Shown one piece after another: positions 1 to 11,227 of a stretch of DNA of 64,000 nucleotides; the stretch's first letter is position 1, and each line of letters starts with the position of its first letter. The notes under the pieces are model-generated. The model worked only from the letters and a program-made list of their open reading frames with translations. It ran no database searches and was not told the origin of the DNA. The stretch is from Lumnitzera littorea (Eukaryota > Streptophyta > Magnoliopsida > Myrtales > Combretaceae), in assembly GCA_024138015.1 (NCBI GenBank), contig JAMXBB010000003.1, forward strand, positions 32,854,537 to 32,918,536, read 5' to 3'. The translations under genes were made by a program, and so were the position numbers.

Positions 1-1860
1 CCAATTACCCTTTAAACAAAAAAACATTCTTTTTAAACTTGGTAATACTTAAAAGTAAAATCTTGTAGTTGTTAAGGCCTTTTTTTTTTTTTTTGGTAAA
101 TTTGATTTAGCCTATTCAAACAAAAAAATGTGCATTTGATGTGTTCTTTTAAAAACATGTCACAAACATAACATATTAAAATTTTTATGTATGATAGCAT
201 ATAATTAAATAAGATATATACGAGACCCTTTTTAGAGTAGAGAATTTCCAATCATAACAATCTATAATAAGTTAAGTTGCCATTGAAATAGCCTACTATA
301 AGTGTTTGTTATTCATTATGAGATACACTCACAATCTTCTTTTTTTTCTTTTTTTCCAAGCATTTTTCTAACTATTTATGCATTATTTTCTCTTTTTTTT
401 CCCCTTAAATTATCAATAATATACAATTTAATTCAATAACTACATAATGTTTGAAATTATATCGACCATTTTTTATCTTTTGCACATGCATTTTTACATA
501 TTTGTGAAAGTACTAGCCTTTTATAAAAAGAGAATAATTTAATATAATATATTTCCATAATTTTTTACTATATCATCATATCATATCACAAATAAGTATA
601 TTATTATTGTTGTTGCTATTTATGTTGTATTATTATTATTATCATTATTGTTAACAAATAAGTATACTAGGAAATATCACACTTGCTTTATACATTAGTA
701 AATACAAAGCATATTTTTTATTTGAGGTTTTATGCAACTATGATTATGATATAAAGTGTGTGTAAAAGAAATGCCAAGTTTTCCATTTTTTAATTTTTTT
801 CTTAATACTTATGTAATTACTTTATATATGTATTTTTACATCGAATATTCAATAAATCATATATAATACAAATCATTAGTTTTTAGAACCTTGTATTATT
901 TAAATAATTTGTAAAGTATTTTTTAAGAACCTTATATTTACATTTTATTTTCATGAAAAACATGATAATCGTTATTCAAATTTTTATTTGTGCTTTGCAC
1001 GGGCACTTTTAGCTAGTGTTATTATTAAAATTAGGAGAGAAAGGAAGAGAAATTAAAATTGGGGGAGAAGAAAGAGAACAACATGGGTTATGGTGGAAAA
1101 GTTATAGCACCTTTATGGTATTAGTTAACATTGAGTAGTTATGTATTGAAGGAAAATATACATATATGAATATGACTATATCTACATTCTTTTTATAATA
1201 GATGAGAGTTGAGACATCAAAATAAAGTGGGCCTTAATATATATAGATGACTTTATGAATAGAAGGAAAGATGCCAACTATAAAGAAGGGAGAAAACACT
1301 GAAAGGGGAAAAGAAAAAAAGGAAGGAACAAAACATTTGAAGAGGAAAAAAAAAAAGATAAAGTGTTTTTTAATATTGAAAATACTAGAAAATAACTTTA
1401 ATTTAGAAAGGAAAGATTCTGAGAATAAAACAAAATAAAATATTGAAAGAGAAAAGAAAAGGAAAGAAGAAAAAGGAACCAATAAGAAAAAGAAAGGAAG
1501 AATTTTTCTTTTTTAATTAAAAATTTTGATTTTTAATCTATTTAATCATGATAATACCATAAAAAATTTACTACATGTAAAACCCCATGGCATTTGCCAT
1601 CTCATTTCATCCAACTTACGTAAGGGACCATGAAGAACTCTGTAATGGAATGAAATTTATTATATTATTTATTTAGATTTAACTCCTAAAATTAGGTGAT
1701 AGAGCTTAAAGAGTTTTATTCATATTTGAAATAATTATTATTTATTATTGGAAGAATTGGTTTGATAGACTTGAAACAGAAATCAAACTCCTAGGTCCGG
1801 GGAATCTAAGTCCTGTAAGGCTGCTCCGAATTCAGTTTTGATTTGAAACTCCACGATTGA
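1..1860. other. AT-rich intergenic DNA, no gene seen
   Basis: The stretch is AT-rich with poly-T, poly-A and TTA/TAT runs (for example around 600-660) and a purine-rich tract at about 1,260-1,500. Open frames here are short and of low complexity. I see no coding signal, terminal repeats or RNA gene. Confidence 0.6.
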
Positions 1861-1865
1861 ATGAA

Positions 1866-2123
1866 TCACGAAGGTTGTCGTAGATTACTGCGGTTCCACT
1901 TCACCAACCAATTTTCTGTTCGTACAATAATACACCCCTCAATAGTCAACAAATATGTTTCTATGGTGTTTTGATAAGATAGATGTCCCAAATGGGAAAT
2001 CCCAGGTGTCCCATTTGTTGTTTTACCAAAGATAAAAAGTCTCTTAAAACTTCTCATCCGAAGACTTTTAGGATATGTCGCGCTTTCATCAATTGATTGC
2101 CATGACATTGTCCACTGTTTCAA
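1866..2123 (-). pseudogene. Unassigned gene fragment (85 codons, minus strand)
   Basis: An 85-codon open frame on the minus strand with ordinary amino-acid composition (W, G, S, K and R spread through it) stands out from the low-complexity frames around it. It contains readable stretches such as YPKSLRMRSFKRLFIFGK, and local base composition is less AT-biased than its flanks. I do not recognise a family. It could be the end of a host gene exon, a decayed gene or a chance frame. There is no promoter, and no second exon was found. It lies just upstream of the first copy of the P450 upstream repeat, so it may have moved with that segment. Confidence 0.25.
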
Positions 2124-2230
2124 CCCTCATTCCTTTAAGATACTACACTTCGAAAAATATCAACGCTCATAAATTTTTCCTCCAACATAACACTCTAAAT
2201 CAATATTATATATATGCAATTAATTTTCCT

Positions 2231-2865
2231 TTGTGTCAAGTCATCATCTAATTTGAGTTTTCATAGCATAGATAATGGTACATCAGTTAATATGAGTCAA
2301 ATTGACCGTCGAGCGACAAATTGCTTTCAAAAAATTATTATACCTACTAATATAGAATTGGTACTGTATTAGGAAAAAAAGTTTCCCGTGTTAACATTTT
2401 TTAAGGGAAGTAAATTTAAGGGAAGTAAGTGCCCTATTTTAGATTTTCAAGGTCTTTTGTAATTTTGATCATCTTTAAAGGGGTACAACTGTAATTTATC
2501 CTATCTTTTTTTATGACAGATCCAATTATTTGCCTTCTCAAATTTAGAAAATTGATAAATCAGTTTAATTTAGTTTTATATAACTCTTTAGTATGGTTCA
2601 AGTTATTTAATTCAAGTAAAATAAATAAGACAAGCCCTTATATGCGATTAAGTCACTATACTTTTATATTGGTTCAAATAAGCCCAATAAACATTTTGGT
2701 AATTTAAAAATTCTACCAGGTGTTCCTTCTTCTTCTTTTCATATTCAAGGCACAAACTTAATCATATAATATACTTTTAAAAAACTGGGATACTAACTGC
2801 ATTTGATTTAGGACGCATTGCCGAGTAACTGTACAGCTAGACATACTGTATTTTAAGTTCATATT
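2231..2865 (+). repeat. Direct repeat copy A of the P450 upstream region
   Basis: This segment aligns almost end to end with 5,401-6,039, sharing long blocks with scattered substitutions. Both copies contain the same ordered landmarks: ATATGAGTCAAAT, TGCTTTCAAAAAATTATT, CTACTAATATAGAATTG, and a run leading to TTTTAAGTTCATATT. Copy A also has a small internal duplication of a TTAAGGGAAGTAA unit near 2,402-2,428. It has no TG...CA ends or primer site, so it is not obviously an LTR. Copy B lies directly upstream of the P450, so copy A probably marks a segmental duplication of that gene's 5' flank. Confidence 0.8.
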
Positions 2866-3135
2866 AGGACTGCCGATATAATAATACTTCACTTCTTTTA
2901 AAAAATATGGCGCATGTTAGATACATTAAAAGATTTCAAATATGTTTATAACTTTCATCATTGCACTTGTTAATATACGATAATAAAAAAGAAATTTTTA
3001 ATACAATAGTTTTACTTGTAAAATGTTGGATGTCAACGTTAAAAGTCCACTACAAATATCCTTTAAGTCCTACATTAAAATTCCGATAATGTATTCACTA
3101 GTTAATACACATCATGTTTATATGAACATGAGTTA

Positions 3136-3146
3136 CACTACAACAA
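3136..3146 (+). mobile_element. CACTA transposon terminal sequence
   Basis: CACTACAACAA is the typical terminal inverted repeat start of plant CACTA (En/Spm) elements. Short subterminal motifs built on GTGAGAA recur just inside (near 3,158, 3,270 and 3,335), with a reverse-sense TTCTCGCAA near 3,315. Subterminal repeats are expected for CACTA ends. I could not find the opposite terminus, which would read TTGTTGTAGTG, before copy B of the upstream repeat. Confidence 0.6.
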
Positions 3147-3819
3147 TTATTATAAAATGTGAGAATTCTCTTTTCACACAAAAGGTTAAAAAATCGTCCC
3201 AACATGCCTACTGTGATGATTTAAATCCACAAAAGGAGACTCGAAATAAGTTCACCAACTTTCCTCATCAGTGAGAAAGTAGTTCTGACATAGTATATGC
3301 GTGAATCAAAAGTTTCTCGCAATAGATATAGTATTTGTGAGAAACAAATTCCCATAAACTAGATGGTGAGGTGTCAAATGTTAGGCATTTACACAAACAC
3401 ATCTTCAGAAAAAGAAAAAAAAAATGCAGCAACTTACTTGCATTATTAGAGAGACAACATTTGTCGCAATAATCCAATTTTTTTCCCATATCCTTAACAC
3501 CTGACAATATCAATCCTCTACTACACTATGTAAAATATAAACATTAATACTTAAATGATAGCTAATCTCAAATTAATATAAAACACATAATCAAACATTT
3601 TTCTCAAAGTACTCTATAAAACTCAAATTAAGTCACATGACATGAAAATCAAAAGTACTAATATAGTATACCACAAAGACCTAATCAAATATCCTTATAA
3701 TAGTCAATAAAATACAAGTCTTAAGATAAATGCAAAAGATAGCTAATCTATCATTAAATTCCACATAAACTGTTTACTATAAAGATCTTCAATCCATCAC
3801 TGAAGTACCTTTACTTGAG

Positions 3820-4402
3820 AATATTGTTGTTGTTAGACCTTAGGGAAAGGATAAAATGAAGGTGGAAAGAATGATTGCAAATGCCTAAAATGTGGTTGCA
3901 CTAGGATTGGGTTGTGATGATTGTTGTGAAGATCCATCTAATGATGTAATAAATGAAGGCCATGAAATGTTGGTAGTACCAAACTCACTAAAAAAAAAAA
4001 AAAAAAGGCAATTATTGGAATGTCAATTGACTTGGTGGCATCGTTGGTGTAATAGATGATATATGGGAGAACCATTGTTGTTGTATAGCAAAAAATCATT
4101 GTTTTTGTGCCATAAAATGATCTAGTTGTTGTTTTTGTTAAGTAATGGTATCTTCTAAAATAGAAATTTTATTCTCCGATCTTTTGCCTTGTTCAATAGA
4201 CGTCATAGTTGTAGAATGAAAGATAGAAGGGATTTATAGACGAGTAGAAGGTGGCTTGGGGCCACCACAACCTAAACCATGACTGTATCTTAGCTTATGA
4301 TCAAGGACCTCTCTTATAATTATGTCTTTAGCCTTTGACCTGATGATTGTGATTATTGTAACTCCTTCTCATACCATTCTACTATAGCTTTCTACATCAT
4401 AT
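3820..4402 (-). pseudogene. Decayed CACTA (En/Spm, Ptta-type) transposase C-terminal part
   Basis: Read on the minus strand in one frame from about 4,402, the sequence gives a region resembling the C-terminal part of plant Ptta/En/Spm transposases. First comes DVESYSRMV, then IIREVLDHKLRYSHGLG followed by a GPKPPS-like turn. Further on is a coiled-coil-like stretch with EQGKRSENKISILEDTIT and a Gln-rich tail including QQLDHFMAQKQ. Family members have the same order: a conserved EVLG...G-Y/R-x-RG-x-G-x-G block, then a Q-rich coiled coil. Several in-frame stops show it is dead. The orientation and the CACTA terminus at 3,136 agree, because the transposase tail faces that end. Family assignment is from motif order only. 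Confidence 0.6.
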
Positions 4403-4844
4403 TAGACATAGTTAATCAAGAGACATATGTCCAAAAAGAGAATCTTCATTAAATTACAATGGTTTAAAAATTACTTGAAGTAATAGATAAATATAACTTC
4501 TTCTTTTTTATTTTATCTGCTATAGAATTCACCTAATCACTTAATTCCCTTTTTCTTCTCTTATGGGTGTATTCAAAAGCTCCTTATCTCCAATAATCCC
4601 TAATATATTGGAAAAAAATATATGTAGACCAAAATATAAATTACATCATATTAGACATTAATGCTCAAATAGAAGCAAATCATCTACTTATCACCTCATA
4701 AAGGAAACCATACTCCACCAATTCTATAGAAGGAAAACATTACTATGTCTAATAAAATCAAAACACTACAGCTTTTAGATTAACAACATAATACAAAGTC
4801 ATATAACAAAAATCACTCTATTCATCAACATTTTCATAAGTAAT

Positions 4845-4893
4845 TATATATATTTATATATATATATATACATATATACACACACATACATAT
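4845..4893. repeat. TA/CA-rich microsatellite
   Basis: A run of TA dinucleotides passes into ACATATAC and CACACACATACATATA. It is a simple-sequence repeat within the CACTA relic. Confidence 0.9.
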
Positions 4894-5400
4894 AGAAGAA
4901 AGAACACTTACTGAAATTAATGCTCGATTGAGTGTCTACCATGATTGACGTTATAATGCCATATAGTCTACTCATCTATGCTCTTACTTGTTTTGTAATA
5001 ATTAATTTGCTTCTCCATTTGATCAATCTATTTTAGAATTTCCTATCCACAAAGCAAAAGCAACCCTACATGGAGCCAAATATCTTAAATGTAACATTTT
5101 TTGTTGTCGACTTTGTGTATGATACTAAATCTTTTGTCTAGTCAATCACATTTCTTGCACTGAAAAATCAAAACAGTTCAAGAAAATGGACCAATTCATT
5201 GCACTAAAAAAATTTCCTCACATGACTTTCAAGTATCAATCTCTTCATCCTTTTGAATAAATGCATCTTAAGGACCATATGTGTAGAACTTCACCAATTG
5301 AAGGATGAACCACAATATATTAGATCAAAGAACCTACTCTTCCCATTCTATGAATCATCTTAGGTTTTCTTGTAACTAACAAACTCAGCCTCTATCTCCT

Positions 5401-6039
5401 TTTTGTCGAGTTATCATCTGATTTGAGAGTTTTCATGACTTAAATAATAGTATATTAGTTAATATGAGTCAAATCAACCATCTGACGATAAATTGCTTTC
5501 AAAAAATTATTGTACCTACTAATATAGAATTGATACTGTATTAGGAGAAAAAGTTTCCGGTGTTAACATTTTTTAAGGGTAGTAAGTGCCCTATTTTAGA
5601 TTTTTAAGGTCTTTTGTTATTTTGATCATCTTTAAGGGGGTATAACTGTAAATTATCCTATCCATTTTATGATATATCCAATTATCTGCTTTCTCAAATT
5701 TAGAAATTTGATAAATTAGTTTAACTTAATTTTATATAACGACTCTTTAGTATGAGGAGACACCGATTTCTTTAAGTTATTTAATTCAAGTAAAATAAGC
5801 GAGATAAACCCTTGTATGTGATTAAGTCACTATACTTTTATATTTGTTCAAATAAACCCAATAAACATATTGGTAATTAAAAAATTCTATCAGGTTTTCC
5901 TTCTTCTTCTTTTCATATTTAAGGCACAAACTTAATCATATAATATACCTTTTTAAAAATCGGGATACTAACTGCATTTAATTTAGGATGCAGTGCCATA
6001 TAACTGCGCAACTAGACATACTTATTTTAAGTTCATATT
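5401..6039 (+). repeat. Direct repeat copy B, P450-proximal
   Basis: This is the counterpart of 2,231-2,865. It ends about 480 bp before the P450 start codon, so it forms the distal promoter region of that gene. It differs from copy A mainly by single-base changes and small indels. Confidence 0.8.
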
Positions 6040-6097
6040 TAAGGCACAAACTTAATCATATAACATACTTTATAAAAATCGGGACACTATGCATTTA
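5912..6097 (+). repeat. Local duplication of about 68 bp (two units)
   Basis: A unit beginning TTCATATTTAAGGCACAAAC and ending near TGCATTTA occurs at 5,912-5,981 and again at 6,032-6,097 with a few changes. The unit also exists once in copy A, so the second unit was added only in the P450-proximal copy, after or during the larger duplication. Confidence 0.8.
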
Positions 6098-6314
6098 ATC
6101 ATATACCGATGGTCACACAGACATCATATGAGAAGATAGCACTTTTTAGGAGCCATAGGTCCTATATTAAGGGACAAACTGCAGATAATATGATGATGGT
6201 TTTCTTCAACCTCATTAAATGGGAAAGATACTATCGAGCCGCTCAGCTAGAACGGTAACGTAATTATCATGGGCACACTTATTGCATGGACATATTTTGG
6301 CCACACACTTATTC

Positions 6315-6411
6315 CATAGTCTAAGTTATATGATCTTGAATGCAACTTAGAAGAAAATTCCTCACGTAGAATTGGTCATACTTGGTGCACATCATAGTCT
6401 AAGTTATATGA
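6315..6411 (+). promoter_or_regulatory. 19-bp direct repeat in the P450 proximal promoter
   Basis: CATAGTCTAAGTTATATGA occurs perfectly at 6,315-6,333 and 6,393-6,411, each time followed within 12 bp by TGCAAC. The second copy is 11 bp upstream of the TATA box. A repeated motif this close to the core promoter may be a protein-binding element. That function is inference. Confidence 0.5.
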
Positions 6412-6422
6412 CATTGCAACGC

Positions 6423-6429
6423 TATATAA
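6423..6429 (+). promoter_or_regulatory. TATA box of the P450 gene
   Basis: TATATAA lies 88 bp upstream of the chosen start codon. Transcription should begin roughly 25-35 bp downstream, near 6,450-6,460, giving a 5' leader of about 60 nt. An ATG at 6,443 is out of frame with the coding sequence and probably lies upstream of the transcript start. Confidence 0.7.
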
Positions 6430-6516
6430 GGATGATGAACTAATGGCTTCTCAACATACCTCAGACATACATTTCCTAGTTACACCTCAAATCTTAAACA
6501 CTTACCAAGCTCAGAC

Positions 6517-8423
6517 ATGGATAACCTTTTCTCGTACATCCAAATCCTATTTGCACTGTATCTCTTTCTTTTCATGCTGATGAAGATAGGAAAGAGATCC
6601 AAGGCTGCCAAGCTTCCTCCAGGGCCATGGAAGCTGCCTATCATAGGGAACATGCACCAGATGGTTGGTTTACCGCACCGTGTGCTAAGAGAACTAGCTC
6701 ATAAATATGGGCCCTTGATGCACCTTCAGCTTGGTGAAATTTGTGCAATTGTTGTCTCCAATGCAGAGATGGCTAAAGAGGTCATGAAAACTCATGATGC
6801 TGTTTTTGCAGATAGACCACCTGTTGCTGCTGCACATTACCTGTCCTATGACTCTAGAGACATTGCTTTTGCGCCTTATGGTGAATACTGGAGACAAGTT
6901 CGAAAGATTTGTTCTTTAGAACTGTTAAGTGCAAAACGAGTTCGTGATTTTCAACCTGTAAGAGATGAAGAAGTGGAGAAACTAATCAAATGGGTTGCCT
7001 CACATGAGGGATCCCCTGTCAATCTTACCCAGTTAATATCATCGACAAACTATACAATCACTTCAAGGTCTGCATTTGGAAAGAAATGCAAAGACCAGGA
7101 AAAATTCATCTCACTAATCATTGAGATGATACAGTTGACATCCGGTTTTGATATCGGGGATGTGTTTCCCTCTGCTAAATGGCTTCAAGTTTTTAATGGT
7201 TCAAGGAGTAGAATGGTAAGGGTGCACGAAGAGAGTGATCAAATTATTGAAAACATTATCAATGAACACAGAGAGCGCAGACTAAAGAATAGTGGGAATG
7301 ATGAGGATGTTGATCAAGATCTTGTTGATACTCTCTTAAAGTATGAAGGATCTAATGAAAGTGAGCTTTCCTTGGAAGCGGACCATATCAAGGCAATCAT
7401 CCAGGTATGTTCTTTCTTTTATTTTCTCTTTCCAAATTATGCGTAACACCCCCAATCCAAAAATAATCAATAACCAAGTCGACGAACATTATTGGACCTT
7501 TTCCAACTACTTTGACTCAACAATTTTATAATTAGTGTTGACAACATATTTACTACTATAGCTTTATAAGTTAATATCATTTTTTTCTTACAATCCATTT
7601 GAAACTTCATTTAACAATTGGGTATCACGTTAGGGTCACATCTAAACACTTAGAATCTGGCGTCAGATAATCATTCTTAACATACGTGTCCTCCGAATTC
7701 AATAAGCTCCTAATATGTTGCTGCATAAGAAAATCATATATGTATTCTTACTAAGTGTGTTTCATTTGTTTCTTTTTAAAGGATGTATTTTCTGCTGGAA
7801 GTGAAACATCCGCTACTACGGTTGATTGGGCCATAGTAGAGACGGTTAGAAACCCAAGTACCTTAGAAAAGGCACAAAACGAGGTAAGACAAGTCATTAA
7901 TAAGAGAGGAAAATTTGATGAGACGGCTCTATCCCAATTGCACTACTTGAAGCAAATCATAAAAGAAACATTGAGATTACACACTTCTCTCCCCTTGCTG
8001 ATTCCACGACAATGTGGAGAAAGATGTGAAATAAACGGATATGAAATTCCCTTTAAAGCCAAAGTGATTGTTAATGCCTGGGCAATCGGAAGAGATCCAG
8101 CTTACTGGACCGATCCTGATTGTTTTATTCCTGAGAGGTTCGGTGATAGTACAGTGGATTATAGGGGTAACTACTTTGAGTATATCCCTTTTGGGGCTGG
8201 TCGAAGGATTTGTCCTGGCTTGTTGTTGGGATTGGCAAATACAGAGCTTTTTCTTGCAAGGTTGCTATACCATTTTGATTGGAAACTTCCCAATGGAATG
8301 AAGCCTGAAGATTTGAAGATGGTGGAAGCCTATGGAATGACGGCAAGAAGAATTGATGATCTTTACTTGGTTCCAACCCTTTATCAGCCACCTTCCGCTG
8401 AATTACAAGTTACTCAGTACTAG
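6517..8423 (+). CDS. Cytochrome P450 monooxygenase, CYP71 clan (CYP71D-like)
   Basis: Two exons (6,517-7,404 and 7,782-8,423) joined by a GT...AG intron give a 509-residue protein, the usual CYP71 length. It begins with a hydrophobic ER anchor (about residues 5-23), basic KIGKR, then the hinge LPPGPWKLPIIGN. The I-helix oxygen-binding motif AGSETS is at 301-306, ExxR (ETLR) at 358-361, PERF at 413-416, and the heme loop PFGAGRRICPG at 432-442 with the ligand Cys440. All hallmark residues are intact. The protein should be an ER-bound, reductase-dependent monooxygenase. Resemblance to CYP71D enzymes suggests specialised metabolism such as terpenoid oxidation, but the substrate cannot be read from sequence. 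The start is the first in-frame ATG after the TATA box and gives a complete anchor. It is the only intact gene in the window. Next to it lie a duplicated upstream segment and transposon relics, which suits a P450 cluster margin. Confidence 0.93.
7405..7781 (+). other. P450 intron (phase 0)
   Basis: The 377-bp AT-rich intron starts CAG|GTATGT and ends TTTTTAAAG|GAT. It falls between codons 296 and 297, just before the I-helix, where A-type plant P450s commonly have their single intron. Confidence 0.9.
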
Positions 8424-8491
8424 CTAGTGTGAAATTTCCAAATCATGAAACTTATCTGGCGTCTACTATTTCTAGTTTGTCTTAAGTAAAG

Positions 8492-8497
8492 AATAAA
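8492..8497 (+). terminator. Probable poly(A) signal of the P450 gene
   Basis: AATAAA lies 69 bp after the stop codon in a T-rich context, followed by TTTGTATGTG. This is a plausible plant near-upstream element. Plant poly(A) signals are loose, so other sites may be used. Confidence 0.5.
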
Positions 8498-8499
8498 TT

Positions 8500-10815
8500 T
8501 GTATGTGAACTTAGAAATCAAGTTCCTAAAATCTCAGAAATGCGGTACACTAGCAGATTTATAATTTCTCCAGTTATTGTTGCTAATTTTTCTATCCGGT
8601 GGACCAGAGTGAATCAATTCACAAGGACAAAAGATTATGTCTACAAAGCTTCCGTAAAGTTAAGATGTTAATAAAATAAACCTCAATCATAAAATTTGGT
8701 ATGCTTTTTTCTGACTCTGTAGGTTCAACGAAGAGGAATTTATTTGAATATGCTGGATGTGTTATCGAAAGAGGGATTCAATAGAGCATCGATTTTTTTG
8801 TTTTTATTTTATTTTTTGAGTGCTCTAATTTTAGTCCTTTGTGGAATGAAGCTGCACAAGTCATATGTATTCCAGGTCTTCACAAGTTTAAAACTTATCA
8901 CCACTTCATGGCCAAAGAGTAAAAGAGGTTTTCCGATATGTGACCTTTTCTTTTTCATTAGATTTGTTATGCATATGCTATTAGATGAAAATTAATAAAG
9001 TAGAAAGAGTACAGGAGGTTTGTATACTGATCAAGTTATTGGATAAAAGAGCTTATGAGGTAATGGATTAAAACTAAAAATTTTATACAATATATTTGAT
9101 CGTACAAAACAAATATATATATATATATATATATATTCAAAATTCCAATAATTTCTCTATTTTAAGTTTTAAAATTGAAATATCCAATGTTTTTGTAATC
9201 TACATTTAAACAATTATTTTTCAATTTTATTTATTTTCTAATCATAGAGTATCTGTATCTAGTACTATGGAAATTAAACACGGTACAAGTACATTGTATT
9301 ATACTAATCTCCTTGTAGTTATAGTGTGTCGTCTAATACTCTTTGTACTGTTCTATTGTACTAACCAAATACTACCTTGTTTCAAAGTAAGGGCATCACT
9401 TTATAGAGTCCTATGGTTTTGCCTTATATGCCCAACGATTTTCTAGTACTATGAGTTTTATTTATGATCTTTTCTATTATATAATATATGAATTCTATTT
9501 TGAGATATCTTATGTGTAATTGTCTAAAACATCCATATCAGAAACTAGAATGTTCACTTATCTTTCCACAATGTTCAACCTATTTCTTTTAATAAGTTTA
9601 TACCACATAATCCTATACAGTCATAGAATTTTAGTGTTGAATTGTATAAGCATATAGTATAGATGAAAACTTACATCTATTAAATACACAGAGTAATTTA
9701 AAGAATTTATCTTCTTTGTGGATTAAATAATCCCTTGATATACCCAATATGGATATACTAGAGAAAAAGATTAATCCATTTTATTTATATAATACTTTTT
9801 CTAATTTCTATGTGAATTTTTTTGGTAGTCTCTCTTGAAAAACTAACAACATTGATATTGTCACTAATATACAATTAGGCCAAGACTCAATATAATGCAA
9901 CAATAGATGGTTTACTTGGTTATATTTAATTTATAATGGTCATGACTTTTATTGCAATGTAATTTGTTATATTTAAGAGTTGTAGTAATGTTTTTCTGTT
10001 GACTCTTCTATGAAGACTTTTATTCCTTTCTAATCTTTTGATAGAGTTGATAACTATTTAAGGATGCATCTGAAAATTTTCCAATCAATAAACAAGTTCA
10101 ATATGTACATGATATATATTTGTTTAATTAGCGGATTATGCTATGAGCTTAGGTTTTTAGAAGATACGATAAATAAATAGATTATGTTATCGAAAAGTTC
10201 TTTTGACAATTCATCATTTTAAACTAGACATCTAACACAACCCATTATACAAATGGCTAGCCTTAATCCTAATGAGATTTATAGATTGGCTAACTTATTA
10301 TGCATTGTAAGGATAAAATGCAAAAGAATCTCTCTTATTTATTCTATTATGCACTTTACTCCCCTATCCTTAAGATGGAGTTTTTTAGACGTCAAAATCT
10401 TAAATAAAAATATAATAAAATAGAATGCTTTTAAGCTGCTATATAATAATTTTGTCATTGAAAAAAGTTAAATAAATTATAAAATTGTAATATAACAAAA
10501 TATTAATAAACTAAAAATACTAAAAAATGAGAGCACTCTTTGTTTTTTTTTTCTTTTTCTGTAATTTTTTTTCAAGTTTAGCATTTTTCAATTTTTAAAT
10601 GTAAGGGCAAAATAGTAAAATAGGATCAAAACATTTTTTTTTTTTCTCTTTGATTAAGGATTTAAACATTCAATTTTCAGAAGGAGGAACCATAATCATA
10701 TATATGGAACAAACATAAAATGGGGAAAGTTTATAATAATTTGATAATCTAAAAAACTATTTATACTATCATCATTAGCAAGTGTTATATTAATTTTCTA
10801 AGTCTTGTTGTGTTT
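8500..10815. other. AT-rich intergenic DNA downstream of the P450
   Basis: No gene is supported here. An 83-codon open frame at 8,744-8,995 is hydrophobic and overlaps the likely 3' flank of the P450, so I do not call it. The remainder is AT-rich with no terminal repeats or motifs that I recognise. Confidence 0.5.
9113..9136. repeat. (AT)n microsatellite
   Basis: Twelve perfect AT units. Confidence 0.95.
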
Positions 10816-10828
10816 ACTAAGACCCTCG

Positions 10829-10882
10829 TGATTAAATTACATGAATACTCATCTTTTAACTAGATGAACCAAGTTCAATTCT
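10829..10882 (+). repeat. tRNA-like (SINE-head-like) relic
   Basis: A degenerate A-box (from 10,829) and a B-box-like AGTTCAATTCT (10,872-10,882) are about 43 bp apart, the spacing found in tRNA genes and tRNA-derived SINEs. A related sequence occurs at 12,634-12,686. No tRNA cloverleaf is evident, so it is a relic rather than a tRNA gene. Confidence 0.35.
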
Positions 10883-10905
10883 CCTTCTCCCAATAATAGA
10901 ATATT

Positions 10906-11060
10906 TATTAATAGAAATTAGATGATTAGTTATCAGTTTTATTAGTTAGTAATTTGTTAGTTAGATTAGCTCATTAGTGCACTTTATATATACAAAAGTT
11001 GCACGTACTGCAAAATTCAATTTTCAATACAATACACTTTATCCTTTCACTTATGTGTTC
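10906..11060. repeat. Possible copia-type LTR fragment
   Basis: TTAGTTAG-rich sequence runs into TTTATATATAC, then CAATTTTCAATACAATACAC and a TC-rich end. This layout resembles the transcription-start part of small plant copia LTRs. No boundaries or target duplication were found, so the call is tentative. Confidence 0.25.
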
Positions 11061-11112
11061 TTCATCTTCTCTAAATACTTAAACTAAATTTATTTTTCTA
11101 TTACCCAAGGCC

Positions 11113-11227
11113 TCAATAATCATAGTATATATAATGATTGGCCAAAAAGAAAATCTTTTATGCTATGAANTCAATAATCATAGTATATATAATGATTGGC
11201 CAAAAAGAAAATCTTTTATGCTATGAA
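11113..11227. other. Assembly join: one N flanked by identical 57-bp sequences
   Basis: The 57 bp at 11,113-11,169 are repeated exactly at 11,171-11,227, separated only by a single N at 11,170. Perfect identity around one ambiguous base is what results when two overlapping contig ends are abutted without being merged. It is more likely an artefact than a biological duplication. Confidence 0.85.

Larger units (their letters stand above)
3136..5100 (-). mobile_element. Truncated CACTA element relic
   Basis: The terminus at 3,136 and the transposase tail at 3,820-4,402 define a minus-strand CACTA relic. Beyond about 4,460 the sequence is AT-rich with no clear coding match, and the right boundary is a guess. 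The element lies wholly between the two copies of the P450 upstream repeat, so it was probably inserted into, or carried with, the spacer after that duplication. Confidence 0.5.

Noticed and set aside
1234..1482. Phe/Ser-rich minus-strand frame
   Set aside because: It is an artefact of a purine-rich (A/G) tract.
2231..6039. The two 635-bp repeats as an LTR pair of one element
   Set aside because: Neither copy has TG...CA ends, there is no primer site or purine tract, and the interior holds a CACTA element rather than retroelement coding.
6443..6445. Upstream ATG as the P450 start
   Set aside because: It is out of frame with the coding sequence and lies about 15 bp after the TATA box, probably before the transcript start.
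8744..8995. Small hydrophobic protein downstream of the P450
   Set aside because: It is a short F/L/S-rich frame in AT-rich DNA, with no recognisable motif or promoter.
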